Below, piece after piece: positions 30,942 through 41,172 of a DNA stretch of 64,000 nucleotides. A model generated the notes under the pieces. That model saw only the letters and a list, made by a program, of their open reading frames with translations, was not told the origin of the DNA and did not search any database. Both the position numbers and the translations under genes were made by a program. This DNA comes from Gautieria morchelliformis (lineage: Eukaryota; Basidiomycota; Agaricomycetes; Gomphales; Gomphaceae), in NCBI GenBank assembly GCA_015179125.1, contig WHVA01000367.1:1-64000 (forward strand). Reading direction: 5' to 3'. The stretch's first letter is position 1; each line of letters begins with the position of its first letter.

Positions 30942-33900
30942 GTAGAGACGAACAACAGATCAAAAATTTGAGAATCAGACAACAAAACGTGAACAAGTCA
31001 CTCACCGCTACGGCAGAAATGCTAGCTAAGTGCATGCCTGATCGCTACGATATCCTCGCGATCCAAGAACCATACGTTGATTTTCTGGGAAACTCTAGGG
31101 CCACACACAGCTGGTACACGATATACCCGAAGATGCATTTCCAGAACGGAGGGGCAAGAACGAGGTCGATGATACTGATAAACCAGAAGATCGCAATGAG
31201 AGCATGGGGGGCAATGGAGGTAGGATCGCCGGACGTCACGGCGATAAGCATAAAGACAAGCGTGGGTAAAGTATGGATATATAACATATACACGGACTGT
31301 GCACAGTCGGACAGCATAAGGGCCGTGCGAAATCACATACAAGAGAAAGCGGCGGAAGGAGCCACACAAGGAAGACAAGCGGAGGGAATGCTATGGCTAG
31401 GGGACTTCAACAGGCATCACCCACTATGGGACGAGTTACACAATTCGCACCTGTTCACCAGGGCCAACCTCGACGAGGCACAGATATTGCTGGACGCCAT
31501 AGCGGAGCAGGGGATGCAGATGGCACTCCCCAAAGGAGTGCCGACCCTCAAAGCGATGGCCACAGGAAATCACACCCGAACAGATAATGTGTTCACCTCA
31601 CCTTCGCTAGTAGAGAGACTAATCAGTTGCATGACAGTGCCAGAAGAACGCCCACCGAAAACCGATCACTATCCCATCGACACCAAGCTAGACCTATCAG
31701 TCGCGACCGCCACGCACAGCCCAAAACACAACTACAGGCAGGTGGATTGGAAGGCTTACAACAAAGCGCTAGAATCGAGATTGGGGCAAGCCATGGAGAA
31801 CCCAACCCTGACAGATCAGCGGCAGTTCCATACCCATCTAGAGGCGCTCACCACAGCTATTCAGGACACCACCGAAGAGCTAGTGCCAAAGAGTAAACCC
31901 TTGCCGTATGTGAAACGCTGGTGGTCGCTCCAACTGACCCAAAAGAGGACTGAAACGAGATGCTTGGGAAGAAGGGTGTATGCCAAGAGACACGACCCGA
32001 CGCACCCCTCCCATGAGGAGTACAGACGTGCCAGAAACGGTTATGCGGAAGCGGTAGAAGGCTCGAAAAAGGAGCACTGGGCCGACTTTCTAGCGAACAT
32101 CGACCAAAAGACGGTGTGGACGGCGCACAAGTACGCCTCAGCGGGAATATCGGATGGACGGATGGCAAGGGCGCCGACGATGGTAACGCAAAAGGACAGC
32201 AGCACGAGACAGGTGGCGGAGACGAACGAACAAAAGGCAATCATGCTCTTCGACACGTTCTTCCCGAAGACAAGAGACGGAATGGAACAAATCCCAGAGG
32301 ATTACAATTACCCGCCACCGGCATTCGAATACCAACCAATAACCGATGCGCAGATACGAAGAGCAGTAGACAGGCTCAATCGGTTCAAGGCACCCGGAGA
32401 AAACGGTATCCCCAATGAGCTCATAAAGCAGTGCATTAACGTTCTCCTACCATACATAGGTCCCCTCTTCCGAGCGACATTCGACCTCGAAGTATACCCA
32501 GCTGAATGGAGAGATTCCATCACCAAGGTCCTGCGCAAACCAGGGAAGGCCGATTACACGGTCCCAGGCGCTTACAGACCTATAGCCCTACTCGACACGA
32601 TAGGCAAGGTACTGTCAGCGTGCGTCGCAGAAGACATCGGGAAAATGGCAGAAAAATACCAACTGCTACCCGATAACCACTTTGGATGTAGACCAGGCAG
32701 AATGACCACGGACGCCATACACTATGTAGTAGGACAAGCGAAGGACGCCTGGCGAAGAGGGAATGTGCTGGGGATACTGTACCTAGACATAAAGGGGGCA
32801 TTTCCTAGCATTATACTAGAAAGACTGACTCACAACATGTGTAGGAGAGGAGTACCACGCGAGTACACGGACTGGATACACAGGAAGGTCCAGAACAGGC
32901 TCACAGTAGTCAGTTTAGATGATTATACCTCGGCGACCAGGCCCATAGAGCGGGGCATGGACCAGGGATGCCCCCTCTCAGCAATCGCGTACCAGTTTTA
33001 CAATGCAGATCTCATCGATATCGCGCAGAACAAGAGGGGAGAAGGCTGCGTAGGATTCGTGGATGACACAACCCTAACAGCAGAGGGGAAGGACCTACCT
33101 GAGGCGTTCAGAAAGCTGACAGTAATGATGGAAAGACCGGGAGGAGCGTATGACTGGGCAAAACAGCATCAATGCCAATTCGCAGTGGAGAAGTTCAGGC
33201 TGATGGGGCTCACCAGGAGAAGAGAAAAAGACCCAGCGAGACGGAGGAAAACCAAGCCGGCAACGAGGCCATCGATAAAGATAGGGAGCCATGTAGTGCG
33301 GCCCACGGAAACCCACAAATTCCTGGGGGTAATAATGGACCAGGAATTGAGGTTCAAAGCACACGTCAACTACGCTCTAAAGAAAGGGGAAGCATACGTG
33401 GGGCAGTACAAGAGACTAGCAAAACCATCAAAGGGAGTACTAGCTAAGTACATGCGAACATACTACCTAACTGTCGCGATTCCGAGGATGCTATACGCCG
33501 CTGACGTATTCCTCACGCCAGAGACGAGCAGAACCAAAGGCACCAAGGGCTATGTGAACAGACTAGCTAGGATCCAGAGGCAGGTCGCGCTAGATATCAC
33601 AGGAGCGCTCAGAACCACGGCCACTGACACGCTAGACGCACACACCGACCTTCTACAGTGCCCGCTGCTAGTGACCAAGGTAGTGCACAGAGCTGCAGTA
33701 CGACTAGCGTGCTTGCCCCAGAGTCACCCGCTGGCAGAAAGGACAAGGAAAGCTGCTAAGAGGTATGTCAAACGCCATAGATCCCCCCTACACGAGATGA
33801 TGCATGCTTTCGAGCTGAGCCCGGATACGATGGAGAAGATCCATACGGTGGTGCTTGGACCCAAATGGGCTCCGGCATTCAACGCAAGGATCCCACCGTC

Positions 33901-34927
33901 CAAGGAGAAGGCAAAGGAAGAGATAGACACCGACGAGGCAGAGATAGTAATATACACGGACAGATCGTGTATAGAGGGTGGAGTAGGAGCTGCCGCGGTG
34001 ATGTACAGGAATGGAAGGGGATGCAGGTCAGCGAGGCTATACATGGGCACAGAAAACGAGCACACCGTTTTCGAAGCGGAGCTAGCAGGCACAGCCATAG
34101 GAGCGAAGATGCTCAACACAGAACGGGGAGAGAGATACACCATAGCCCTGGACAATCAAGCGGCCATACAGACAACCAGGAAGGAGAGCGCAATCCCAGG
34201 TCAATATCTCGTCAACGCAGTCCACAGACAGATCCAAGGCGTGGTACAACAACAGCCGGGGGTCAAAGTCACGATGAGATGGGTACCGGGCCATGAAGGC
34301 GTGGCAGGGAACGAGAGGGCAGACGAGGAAGCAAAGAAGGCGGCGAGCGGAAAGACAAGCGAGGAGAGAGACATACCGATCGAGTGTCGGGGAATAATGC
34401 CGACGAGCAGAGCGGCAGATGTCCAGAGGCATAACACGAGCCTGAAGCAGAGAGCGAGGGAAATATTTGCTAAGTCACCTAGAGCCATGCGAGCGCATGA
34501 GATTGATCCCACCATGCCATCAGCAGCCTTCGCAAAGATCACGAAAAACATGCCGCGAAAACAGGCAAGCCTACTCGTACAATTAAGGACAGGACACATA
34601 CCGTTGAACAAATACCTGTACAAGATAGGGAAGGCGGAATCACCCTCGTGTCCGGCATGCGGGAGCGCACAAGAAACGGTACAGCACTATCTATTTCAGT
34701 GCAGGGCATACAAGAAGCAGAGGCAAAGGCTGGAGAGCAAGCTAAAACGAGGTGCGAAATCTCTAAGAACGCTGCTGGGTGGGCACAAAGCATTGGAACA
34801 TCTATTTGGGTACATACAGGACATGAAAAGATTCGAGAACCAATACGGGGATGTTGCACTACCACCGGCGAAAGAGGACACAGGAAGAAGAACAGGCAGA
34901 CGACAGCGCAGGGAGAGAAGGCGCTAA
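30938..34927 (+). CDS. LINE ORF2: endonuclease, reverse transcriptase, RNase H
   Basis: A 1329-residue frame with all catalytic parts. The APE-type endonuclease occupies about residues 5-250, with QNVNKS, AIQEP, GDFNRHHPLW and TDHYPI. The reverse transcriptase spans about 450-780, with FKAPGENGIPNELI, YRPIALLDTIGKVL, LDIKGAFPSI, GMDQGCPLSAIAYQFYNADL and the active-site GFVDDTTL near 706. RNase H spans about 1000-1140, with YTDRS, FEAELAG, ALDNQAA and NERADEE carrying the acidic quartet. A C-terminal CPACGSAQETVQHYLFQC motif lies near 1240. The enzyme nicks target DNA and copies the LINE RNA onto the nick. Start ATG and upstream TGA overlap as ATGA, so translation by termination-reinitiation is plausible. 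The frame looks fully intact. Confidence 0.95.
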   Translation: MSRDEQQIKNLRIRQQNVNKSLTATAEMLAKCMPDRYDILAIQEPYVDFLGNSRATHSWYTIYPKMHFQNGGARTRSMILINQKIAMRAWGAMEVGSPDVTAISIKTSVGKVWIYNIYTDCAQSDSIRAVRNHIQEKAAEGATQGRQAEGMLWLGDFNRHHPLWDELHNSHLFTRANLDEAQILLDAIAEQGMQMALPKGVPTLKAMATGNHTRTDNVFTSPSLVERLISCMTVPEERPPKTDHYPIDTKLDLSVATATHSPKHNYRQVDWKAYNKALESRLGQAMENPTLTDQRQFHTHLEALTTAIQDTTEELVPKSKPLPYVKRWWSLQLTQKRTETRCLGRRVYAKRHDPTHPSHEEYRRARNGYAEAVEGSKKEHWADFLANIDQKTVWTAHKYASAGISDGRMARAPTMVTQKDSSTRQVAETNEQKAIMLFDTFFPKTRDGMEQIPEDYNYPPPAFEYQPITDAQIRRAVDRLNRFKAPGENGIPNELIKQCINVLLPYIGPLFRATFDLEVYPAEWRDSITKVLRKPGKADYTVPGAYRPIALLDTIGKVLSACVAEDIGKMAEKYQLLPDNHFGCRPGRMTTDAIHYVVGQAKDAWRRGNVLGILYLDIKGAFPSIILERLTHNMCRRGVPREYTDWIHRKVQNRLTVVSLDDYTSATRPIERGMDQGCPLSAIAYQFYNADLIDIAQNKRGEGCVGFVDDTTLTAEGKDLPEAFRKLTVMMERPGGAYDWAKQHQCQFAVEKFRLMGLTRRREKDPARRRKTKPATRPSIKIGSHVVRPTETHKFLGVIMDQELRFKAHVNYALKKGEAYVGQYKRLAKPSKGVLAKYMRTYYLTVAIPRMLYAADVFLTPETSRTKGTKGYVNRLARIQRQVALDITGALRTTATDTLDAHTDLLQCPLLVTKVVHRAAVRLACLPQSHPLAERTRKAAKRYVKRHRSPLHEMMHAFELSPDTMEKIHTVVLGPKWAPAFNARIPPSKEKAKEEIDTDEAEIVIYTDRSCIEGGVGAAAVMYRNGRGCRSARLYMGTENEHTVFEAELAGTAIGAKMLNTERGERYTIALDNQAAIQTTRKESAIPGQYLVNAVHRQIQGVVQQQPGVKVTMRWVPGHEGVAGNERADEEAKKAASGKTSEERDIPIECRGIMPTSRAADVQRHNTSLKQRAREIFAKSPRAMRAHEIDPTMPSAAFAKITKNMPRKQASLLVQLRTGHIPLNKYLYKIGKAESPSCPACGSAQETVQHYLFQCRAYKKQRQRLESKLKRGAKSLRTLLGGHKALEHLFGYIQDMKRFENQYGDVALPPAKEDTGRRTGRRQRRERRR

Positions 34928-35107
34928 ACACACACCTCGCCCACGAAGGCATGGAAACACTCAATGCAAAGCCTCTTGAGCATACGCAGAGAATAGAGGT
35001 CCACAGGAGAGGTGGGCTACGTGCCAGAAAGAATGTGTACATACCGTCTTACATAGGGCGCTACCCCAAAAGACGTAAAATGGGAAAAAAAAAAAAAAAC
35101 AAAAAAG

Positions 35108-35600
35108 CACTGCACATGCTCTCCCCTTGTACTCCACCTTCTCCCAATATTCTCTACTTGTTATCCACTCACACTCCACGTTCTCCACTCACACGTCATG
35201 TTCTCTACTCACACTCCAAGTTCTCCACTCACACTCCACATTCTCCTCTCATACTCCACATTGTCCACTCACACTCCACATTCTCCACTCACACTCCACT
35301 TGGTCTCCCCTTGTACCCTACCTTCTCCCCTTATTATCTACTTGTTATTGACTCACACTCCACATTCAGCAGTCACATGTCATCTACTCTACTCACAATC
35401 CATGTTCTTCACTTGTTCTCCACTCACATACCATGTTTTCCACTCACACTCCCCATTCTCCCCTCACACTCCACATTTCTCCACTCACACTCCACCTTTT
35501 CCCCTTATTTTCTCCTTGTTATCCACTCACACTCCATGTTCCCCACATGTTCTCCACTCACATACCATGTTTTCCACTCACACCTTCAACATATGTTGCA
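35108..35600. repeat. 20-base satellite, array 1 continued (right of the LINE)
   Basis: After the second CACTGCACATG the same CTCCACTCACACTCC satellite continues in the same orientation, matching the reverse strand of the right arm down to about 40.45 kb with a few differences before diverging. Confidence 0.9.
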
Positions 35601-36120
35601 CCCCCAATGAACTATCGTCCTAAGTATTTCAGATCGGAAGTTGGAAGTCAGAAAGTGTCAAAGTAAGCCAAAGGTCAGAAACTAAGTTGGAAGGTGGAAG
35701 GTGGAAAGGCAAAGCGGAAGAGGTCGGAAAGCAGAGGGACTGAGGTCTTCCAATACTCACTGTTCTAAGAACAGAAGATAAAGCACAGGGAATCACATAT
35801 TGGAGGTGATTATCTGATTGCAGAATCAAGAGCATGGATGAGGGGGTTTTATATGAAAAGCTGAAGCAACAGGTAATGTTGTACTCCTATTCATCTCCCT
35901 TGTTACATCCCAAGTTCTATCTCGACTACCTCACCCTGCCCAACGTCAAGGCCAAAATCGACTGTCACAAGAGTTTATGCTGAGTGCCCTGCCCAGCCAT
36001 TTGAGCTGTTTGTGAAGACAGGCAATGTGAGTGGCACTTTCTAGTCATACCCTGGTGAGTATGCTATTCCCACCATTCCTCAGGACCTCTTCCTACCCCT
36101 CTCCTTGTATATGGATATGA
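35601..36120. other. Spacer between opposite-facing satellite arrays
   Basis: A purine-rich part at 35630-35750 (GGAAGGTGGAAGG, GGTCAGAAA words) is followed by sequence near 35890-36060 that looks like degraded retroelement sequence, but no domain could be named. The satellite changes orientation across this spacer. Confidence 0.4.
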
Positions 36121-37496
36121 GAAGAGACAGTGGAGTGCAAGGGGAAAACAGGTGTGGTGGGAGTGGAGAATGTAGGGGGTGAGTGGATAATGTGGAGTGC
36201 GAGTGGATAATGTGGCTTGTGAGAGTGGAGAACATGTTGTGCAAGTGGAGGATGTGAAGGAGAGTGGATAGCACGTGCAGAATAAGCAGAGAAAGTGGAG
36301 TGCAAGGGGAAAACAAGTGTGGTGGGAGTGGAGAATGTAGGGGGTGAGTGGATAATGTGGAGTGCGAGTGGATAATGTGGCTTGTGAGAGTGGAGAACAT
36401 GTTGTGCAAGTGGAGGATGTGAAGGAGAGTGGATAGCACGTGCAAAATAAGCAGAGAAAGTGGAGCGCAAGGGGAAAACAAGTGTGGTGTGAGTGGAGAA
36501 TGTGGAGTGGGAGTGGATAATGTGCAGTGAGAGTGGATAACGTGGCTTGTGGGTGGTGAACATGGTGTGCGAGTGGAGAATGTGGTGTGCAAGGGGAGAA
36601 CAAGTAGAGTGCAGGTGGATAATGTGGCTTGTGAGTGGAGAACACGATGTGGGAGTGGATAATGTGGAGTGGGAGTGGATAATGTGGAGTGGGAGTGGAT
36701 AATGTGGAGTGGGAGTGGATAATATGGAGTGGGAGTGGATAATGTGGAGTGGGAGTGGATAATGTGGAGTGGGAGTGGATAATGTGGAGTGGGAGTGGAT
36801 AATGTGGCTTGTGAGTGGAGAACATGTTGCGGGAGTGGAGAATGTGGAGGGGGGCGGAGAACATATGCAGAATAAGCAGGGAAGGTGGAGTGCAACAGGA
36901 GAACAAGTGGGGTGTGAGTGGAGAATATGGAGTGTAAGTGGATAATGTGGAGTGCGAGTGGGTAATGTGGCTTGTGAGTGGAGAACATGTTGCGTGAGTG
37001 GAGAATGTGGAGGGGAGCAGAGAACATAGGCAGAATAAGCAGAGAAGGTGGAGTGCAAGGGGAGACCAAGTAGGGTGTGAATGGAAAATGTGGAGTGTGA
37101 GTGGAGAGTGTGGAGTGCAAGTGGAGAATGTGGAGAATGAGAGGAGAATATGGAGTGTGAGGGGACGATGTGGAGTGTGAGTGGAGAATGTGGAGTGTGA
37201 ATGGAGAACATGGTGTGTGAGTGGAGAATGAGTGGAGAACATGGAGTGTGGGTGGAGTACATGACATGTTAGTGGAGAACATGGATTGTGAGTGGATAAC
37301 AAGTAGAGAATAAGGGGAGAAGGTGGAGTACCAGGGGAGAACAAGTGGAGTGTGAGTGGAGGGTGTGGAGGGTGAGTGGAGAGTGTGGCTTGTAAGTGGA
37401 GAACATGGATTGTGAGTGGAGGACATGGAGTGAGAGTGGAGAATGAGGAGTGTGAGTGGAGAATGTAGAGTGTGAGTGGAGAACATGGTGTGCAGG
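36121..37496. repeat. 20-base satellite, array 2, with a 165-base higher-order unit
   Basis: The strand shown is GTGGAGTGTGAGTGGAGAAT-like. Two consecutive 165-base units (36131-36295 and 36296-36460) are nearly identical, and a third begins at 36461. At 36649-36800 about seven copies of GTGGAGTGGGAGTGGATAAT follow one another almost without change. The opposite strand is open in all three frames, which follows from a 20-base unit lacking stops and does not show coding. Confidence 0.92.
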
Positions 37497-39224
37497 TGTT
37501 AAGACTGTGTGTCATACTGTAGTTCGGCTTTACCAAGGCCGAACTTGGATCTCAGAGGAGAGGGTTCGGCTTCAACCTCATGGGTTGCACCCACTCAGTG
37601 TTGCCCCCCTAATTTCAGGAACAGGCTGGGATATAAGCTGAGAACCGGAAATGAGATCACGCAGAGGGGTTTAATGTACGAGAAGCTAAGTTGATATCTA
37701 AACTGAGGAACTACAATACATGACTAGGGGGTTTATATAGTAAAGTAGTGTGCAGGGTCAGTGGGCTCAATGATTGGAACAACGGACAGGGGGACAAAGG
37801 GTTGGATATATGGGGAACTAACTAGGAAAGGACATCACTGGTGATGGAAAGGTATGAAGGGAACCCACAGGAAGCCGAGTGAACCGGAGGGAAGCCGAGG
37901 GTGTTGTCAAGATTGGTTTTTGGGCATTAATATTGTGTATTAGTGAACACAGCGAATGCCCGAATAACTTGTGCGAATAAGTATGTCGTTCAGTGAATAG
38001 GTGAACCAATAAATGTTCACAAGATAAGAGGGTTGCCCGAATGGAGCTTGCCCTATCTACAGTCGTAGCAAATAGCCTGTGGCACTTGACGATGTAACGT
38101 GCAAGGTATCACGGAAGGGCTGTCTAAATGGTGACAATCCCTTCGTCAGCAAAGGTGCTCCTTCGGAGCCCTTCACCGACAGCACAGAAAATAGTTTGAA
38201 GGCTAAGGTAATGAAGATGAAGTATGAGAACTCACCAGCGATGCCTAAGTCCTCTTCTGGTCGAAGATATAAATCTCCAGGAGAAGGCTCAAGACAATGA
38301 TCACAGTGAGCTCAAGTTTGCACAAGATGGACGACGTATGATAATTGAACTGGACAATATACATGCGAATGTAAACTACTTATATCGAATGCTCGTAAGG
38401 CATCAACAAATAAGGAAGAGGCCGTCGTGAGTCAGGGTTGGATAGGGGTGCACAGTCATGATACTAAGTAGATGGAATAAACATACAATAGAGTGAGGGA
38501 AGAGTGCGAATATGAAACGACGGAGAGTAAAGGTGGTGAAGGCACTTATGTAGAAACCATGTCTTGGGACCCGCATACATGCTACCCTGCACGGACTCTT
38601 CATCTACTGGGTTGATTCCACATGACCCACGGAAGGGATGCCCCGGGAACACACTTTGGCCATATGAACACCCAAAGGGGTTGGGTTGAGAAGATGATGG
38701 AGTTAGTGATGAATCATCATGCTGGGTAAATGGTGTCGATCATTTTTGATGGCGTGCCTGCTGGCAAAATATGCGAGCAGCGAGTAGCGGTTCGGAGAAT
38801 GGGGCGAACATCGAATAGAGTGGACGTAGAGGAGGAGTGGTCAAGGTGGGGGGCGAAGCCGAGGGAAGGTGGAGGAGGTATGGCAAAAAGGGAAATGGGG
38901 ATACCAAGGTGCAGGAAATACACAAATCATGACAATCCGATCATAGGAACACCATCGAAAGAGGGTTGAGCAGAGGAGGTGATAGGACCAGTGATGAACC
39001 ACCAAGTCGGTCCAAAAACGTCGATCGTATGTTGATGGCGTGGCTATGGCGAGTGGCGCGAACAGCGAAGATCGGTCGCCAAACAGGGTAAGGGCGATCG
39101 GAGGGAACACGAAAGTGGAGTGAGAAATGGGAGGACAGAGTATGCAAGTATGGGAAATAAACGCGTCATGACAGGTGTACCAAAGCCAAGGCTTCGGGAC
39201 AGGACTAGGGAATGTATTGTAATA
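37497..39224 (-). mobile_element. Gypsy LTR family B, split by a solo LTR-A
   Basis: The ends are TGTTAAGACTGTG (37497) and, near 39205-39224, a degraded TAACA-type end. The flanking parts align with the uninterrupted copy at 46450-46907. On the minus strand a TATA-like ACTATATAAACC lies near 37735 and a polypurine tract AAGGGGGAGGT directly precedes the LTR (39225-39236), so this is probably the 3' LTR of a minus-strand gypsy element. LTR-A (37905-39173) is inserted in it. Confidence 0.75.
37905..39173 (-). mobile_element. Solo LTR of gypsy family A, 1269 bases
   Basis: Ends TGTCAAGATTGG and CGCGTCATGACA give TGTCA/TGACA termini, flanked by a perfect GGTGT duplication (37900-37904 and 39174-39178). 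It is inserted in LTR-B. The reverse strand carries the ATATAAGTAG promoter-like block seen in the 58.5 kb copy. No coding sequence. This is the reference copy for LTR-A pieces at 25.3, 27.2, 50-52, 58.5-59.7 and 62.3-62.6 kb. Confidence 0.9.
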
Positions 39225-39514
39225 GTACCTCCCCCTTATGGCTGAACCCATGAGGCCATAAGCGGGATCCCAGAGCTCACCAGGTCAGGCAGGTTACATA
39301 AGCTTTGTTTCATATTTAACTTCTTGCTTCTCCCATCATCATCAAGGAGCCCCCATGAAGTAATGTCAGACGCGCCAGAGCTAACCATGGAAAAGATTGA
39401 GGAGCTCTATGCAGAGCTCATGTGGGTGGAGCGTGAAGCAGAGGAACCGGAAAATGCGCTCAAAGAAAAATGGTGACTTGTGCAAGAACACAAGGATGCG
39501 ATGGATGAGCAGAA
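39225..39514 (-). mobile_element. Gypsy internal end next to LTR-B
   Basis: About 290 bases between LTR-B and satellite. Read on the minus strand they end in TTCAGCCATAAGGGGGAGGT, a typical polypurine tract before an LTR. No domain could be assigned. A short plus-strand frame beginning MSDAPELTMEKIEELYAEL looks gag-like and is an alternative reading. This is a broken fragment. Confidence 0.5.
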
Positions 39515-41172
39515 AGCCAGGGAGTACAAGGGGAGAACATGTAGAGTGTGAGTGGAGAATGTGGAGTGTGAGAGGAGAATTTGGAGTGTGAGTGGAGAAC
39601 GTGGAGTGTGAGTGGAGAACAAGTAGAGAATAAGGGGGGAAGGTAGAGTACAAGGGGAGAACAAGTGGCGTGTGAGCAGAGAATGTGAAGTGTGGGTGGA
39701 GAACATGGATTGTGAGTGGAGGATGTGGAGTGTGAGTGGAGAATGTGGAGTGTGAAGGGAGAATGTGGAGTGTGAGTGGAAAACATGGTATGTGAGTGGA
39801 GAACAAGTGGGGAACATGGAGTGTGAGTGGAGTACATGACATGTCACTGGAGAACGTTGAGTGTGAGTGGATAGCAAGGAGAGAATAAGGGGAAAAGGTG
39901 CAGTACAAGGGAAGAACAAGTGGAGTGTGAGTGGACAATGTGGAGGGTAAGAGGAGAATGTGGAGTATGAGTGGAGAATGTGGACTGTGAGTGGAGAATC
40001 TCGACTGTGAGTGGGGAATGTGGAGTGGGAGTGGAGAATATGGAGTGGGAGTGGAGAACGTGAAGTGTGAGTCGATAACAAGTAGAGAACAAGGGGGAAA
40101 GGTAGAGTACAAGTGGAGAACAAGTGGAGTGCGAGTAGAGAATCTGGAGTGTGAGTGGACAATGGGGAGTATGAGAGGAGAATGTGAAGTTGGAGTGGAG
40201 AACATGGATTGTGAGTGGACAATATGGATTGTGAGTGGAGAAATGTGGACTGTGAGTGAGGAATGTGGACTGTGAGTGGAGAACATGACATGTAAGTGGA
40301 GAACATAGAGTGTGAGTTGGTAACATGTAGAGAATAAGGGGAAAGGTGGAGTACAGGGGGAGACGAAGTGGAGTGTGAGTGGAGAATGTGGAGTGTGAGT
40401 GGAGAATGTGGAGTGTGAGTGGAGAATGTGGAGTGTGAGGGGAGAATGTGGAGTGTGAGTGGAAAACATGGTATGTGAGTGGAGAACAAGTGGAGAACAT
40501 GGATTGTAAGTAGAGTAGATGACATGTGACTGCTGAATGTGGAGTGTGAGTCAATAACAAGTAGATAATAAGGGGAGAAGGTAGGGTACAAGGGGAGACC
40601 AAGTGGAGTGTGAGTGGAGAATGTGGAGTGTGAGTGGACAATGTGGAGTATGAGAGGAGAATGTGGAGTGTGAGTGGAGAACTTGGAGTGTGAGTGGAGA
40701 ACATGATGTGTGAGTGGAGAACATGGAGTGTGAGTGGATAACAAGTAGAGAATATTGGGAGAAGGTGGAGTACAAGGGGAGAACATGTGCAGTGTGAGTG
40801 GAGAATCTGCAGTGTGAGCGGAGAATGTGGATAATGAGAGGAGAATGTGAAGTGGGAGTGGATAACATGGATTGTGAGTAGAGAATGTAGAGTGTGAGTG
40901 GAGAAATGTGGACTTTGAGTGGGGGATGTGAACTGTGAGTGGAGAATGTGGAGTGCAAATGGAGAATGTGGCTTGTGAGTGGAGGACATGGACTGAGAGG
41001 GAGACTGTGAAGCGGGAGTGGAGAACATGGATTGTGATTGGACAATGTGGAGTGTGAGTGGCCAACTTGGAGTGGGAGTCGATAACAAGTAGAGAATAAG
41101 GGGAGCAGGTGGAGTACATGGGGAGACCAAGTGGAGTGTGAGTGGACAATGTGGAGAATGAGAGGAGAATGT
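39515..41172. repeat. 20-base satellite, array 3
   Basis: GTGGAGTGTGAGTGGAGAAT-type units run continuously, with recurring longer phrases (AACAAGTAGAGAATAAGGGG followed by a tract with AAGGTGGAGTACAAGGGGAG) about every 200-250 bases, a looser higher-order pattern than array 2. The part from 40784 on belongs to the right arm of the inverted duplication. Confidence 0.92.

Larger units (their letters stand above)
29027..35107 (+). mobile_element. Full-length RNase H-bearing LINE (Tad1-like), 6081 bases
   Basis: The element has a 146-base 5' leader, ORF1 with zinc knuckles, a middle frame, ORF2 (endonuclease, reverse transcriptase, RNase H, zinc motif), a 180-base 3' untranslated region and an A-rich tail ending at 35107. 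It is flanked by an 11-base duplication CACTGCACATG. All frames are open. The fungal RNase H-containing architecture points to the Tad1 group or a close relative; this placement is by domain order only. It is inserted in the satellite within the left arm of the inverted duplication, and the homologous place in the right arm is empty, so insertion followed the duplication. Confidence 0.95.

Noticed and set aside
36121-37496. CRISPR-like array
   Set aside because: Repeats are contiguous 20-base units without unique spacers, in a eukaryotic setting.
39361-39470. Plus-strand gag start in the LTR-B flank
   Set aside because: The polypurine tract and promoter-like box argue that the element reads on the minus strand; the short gag-like frame may be coincidence. 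Kept only as an alternative in the feature entry.
36064-41149. Long S/T/H/P-rich frames (up to 580 codons) on the minus strand
   Set aside because: They are translations of the 20-base satellite and are open in all three frames at once; no start, domain or codon signature supports a protein.
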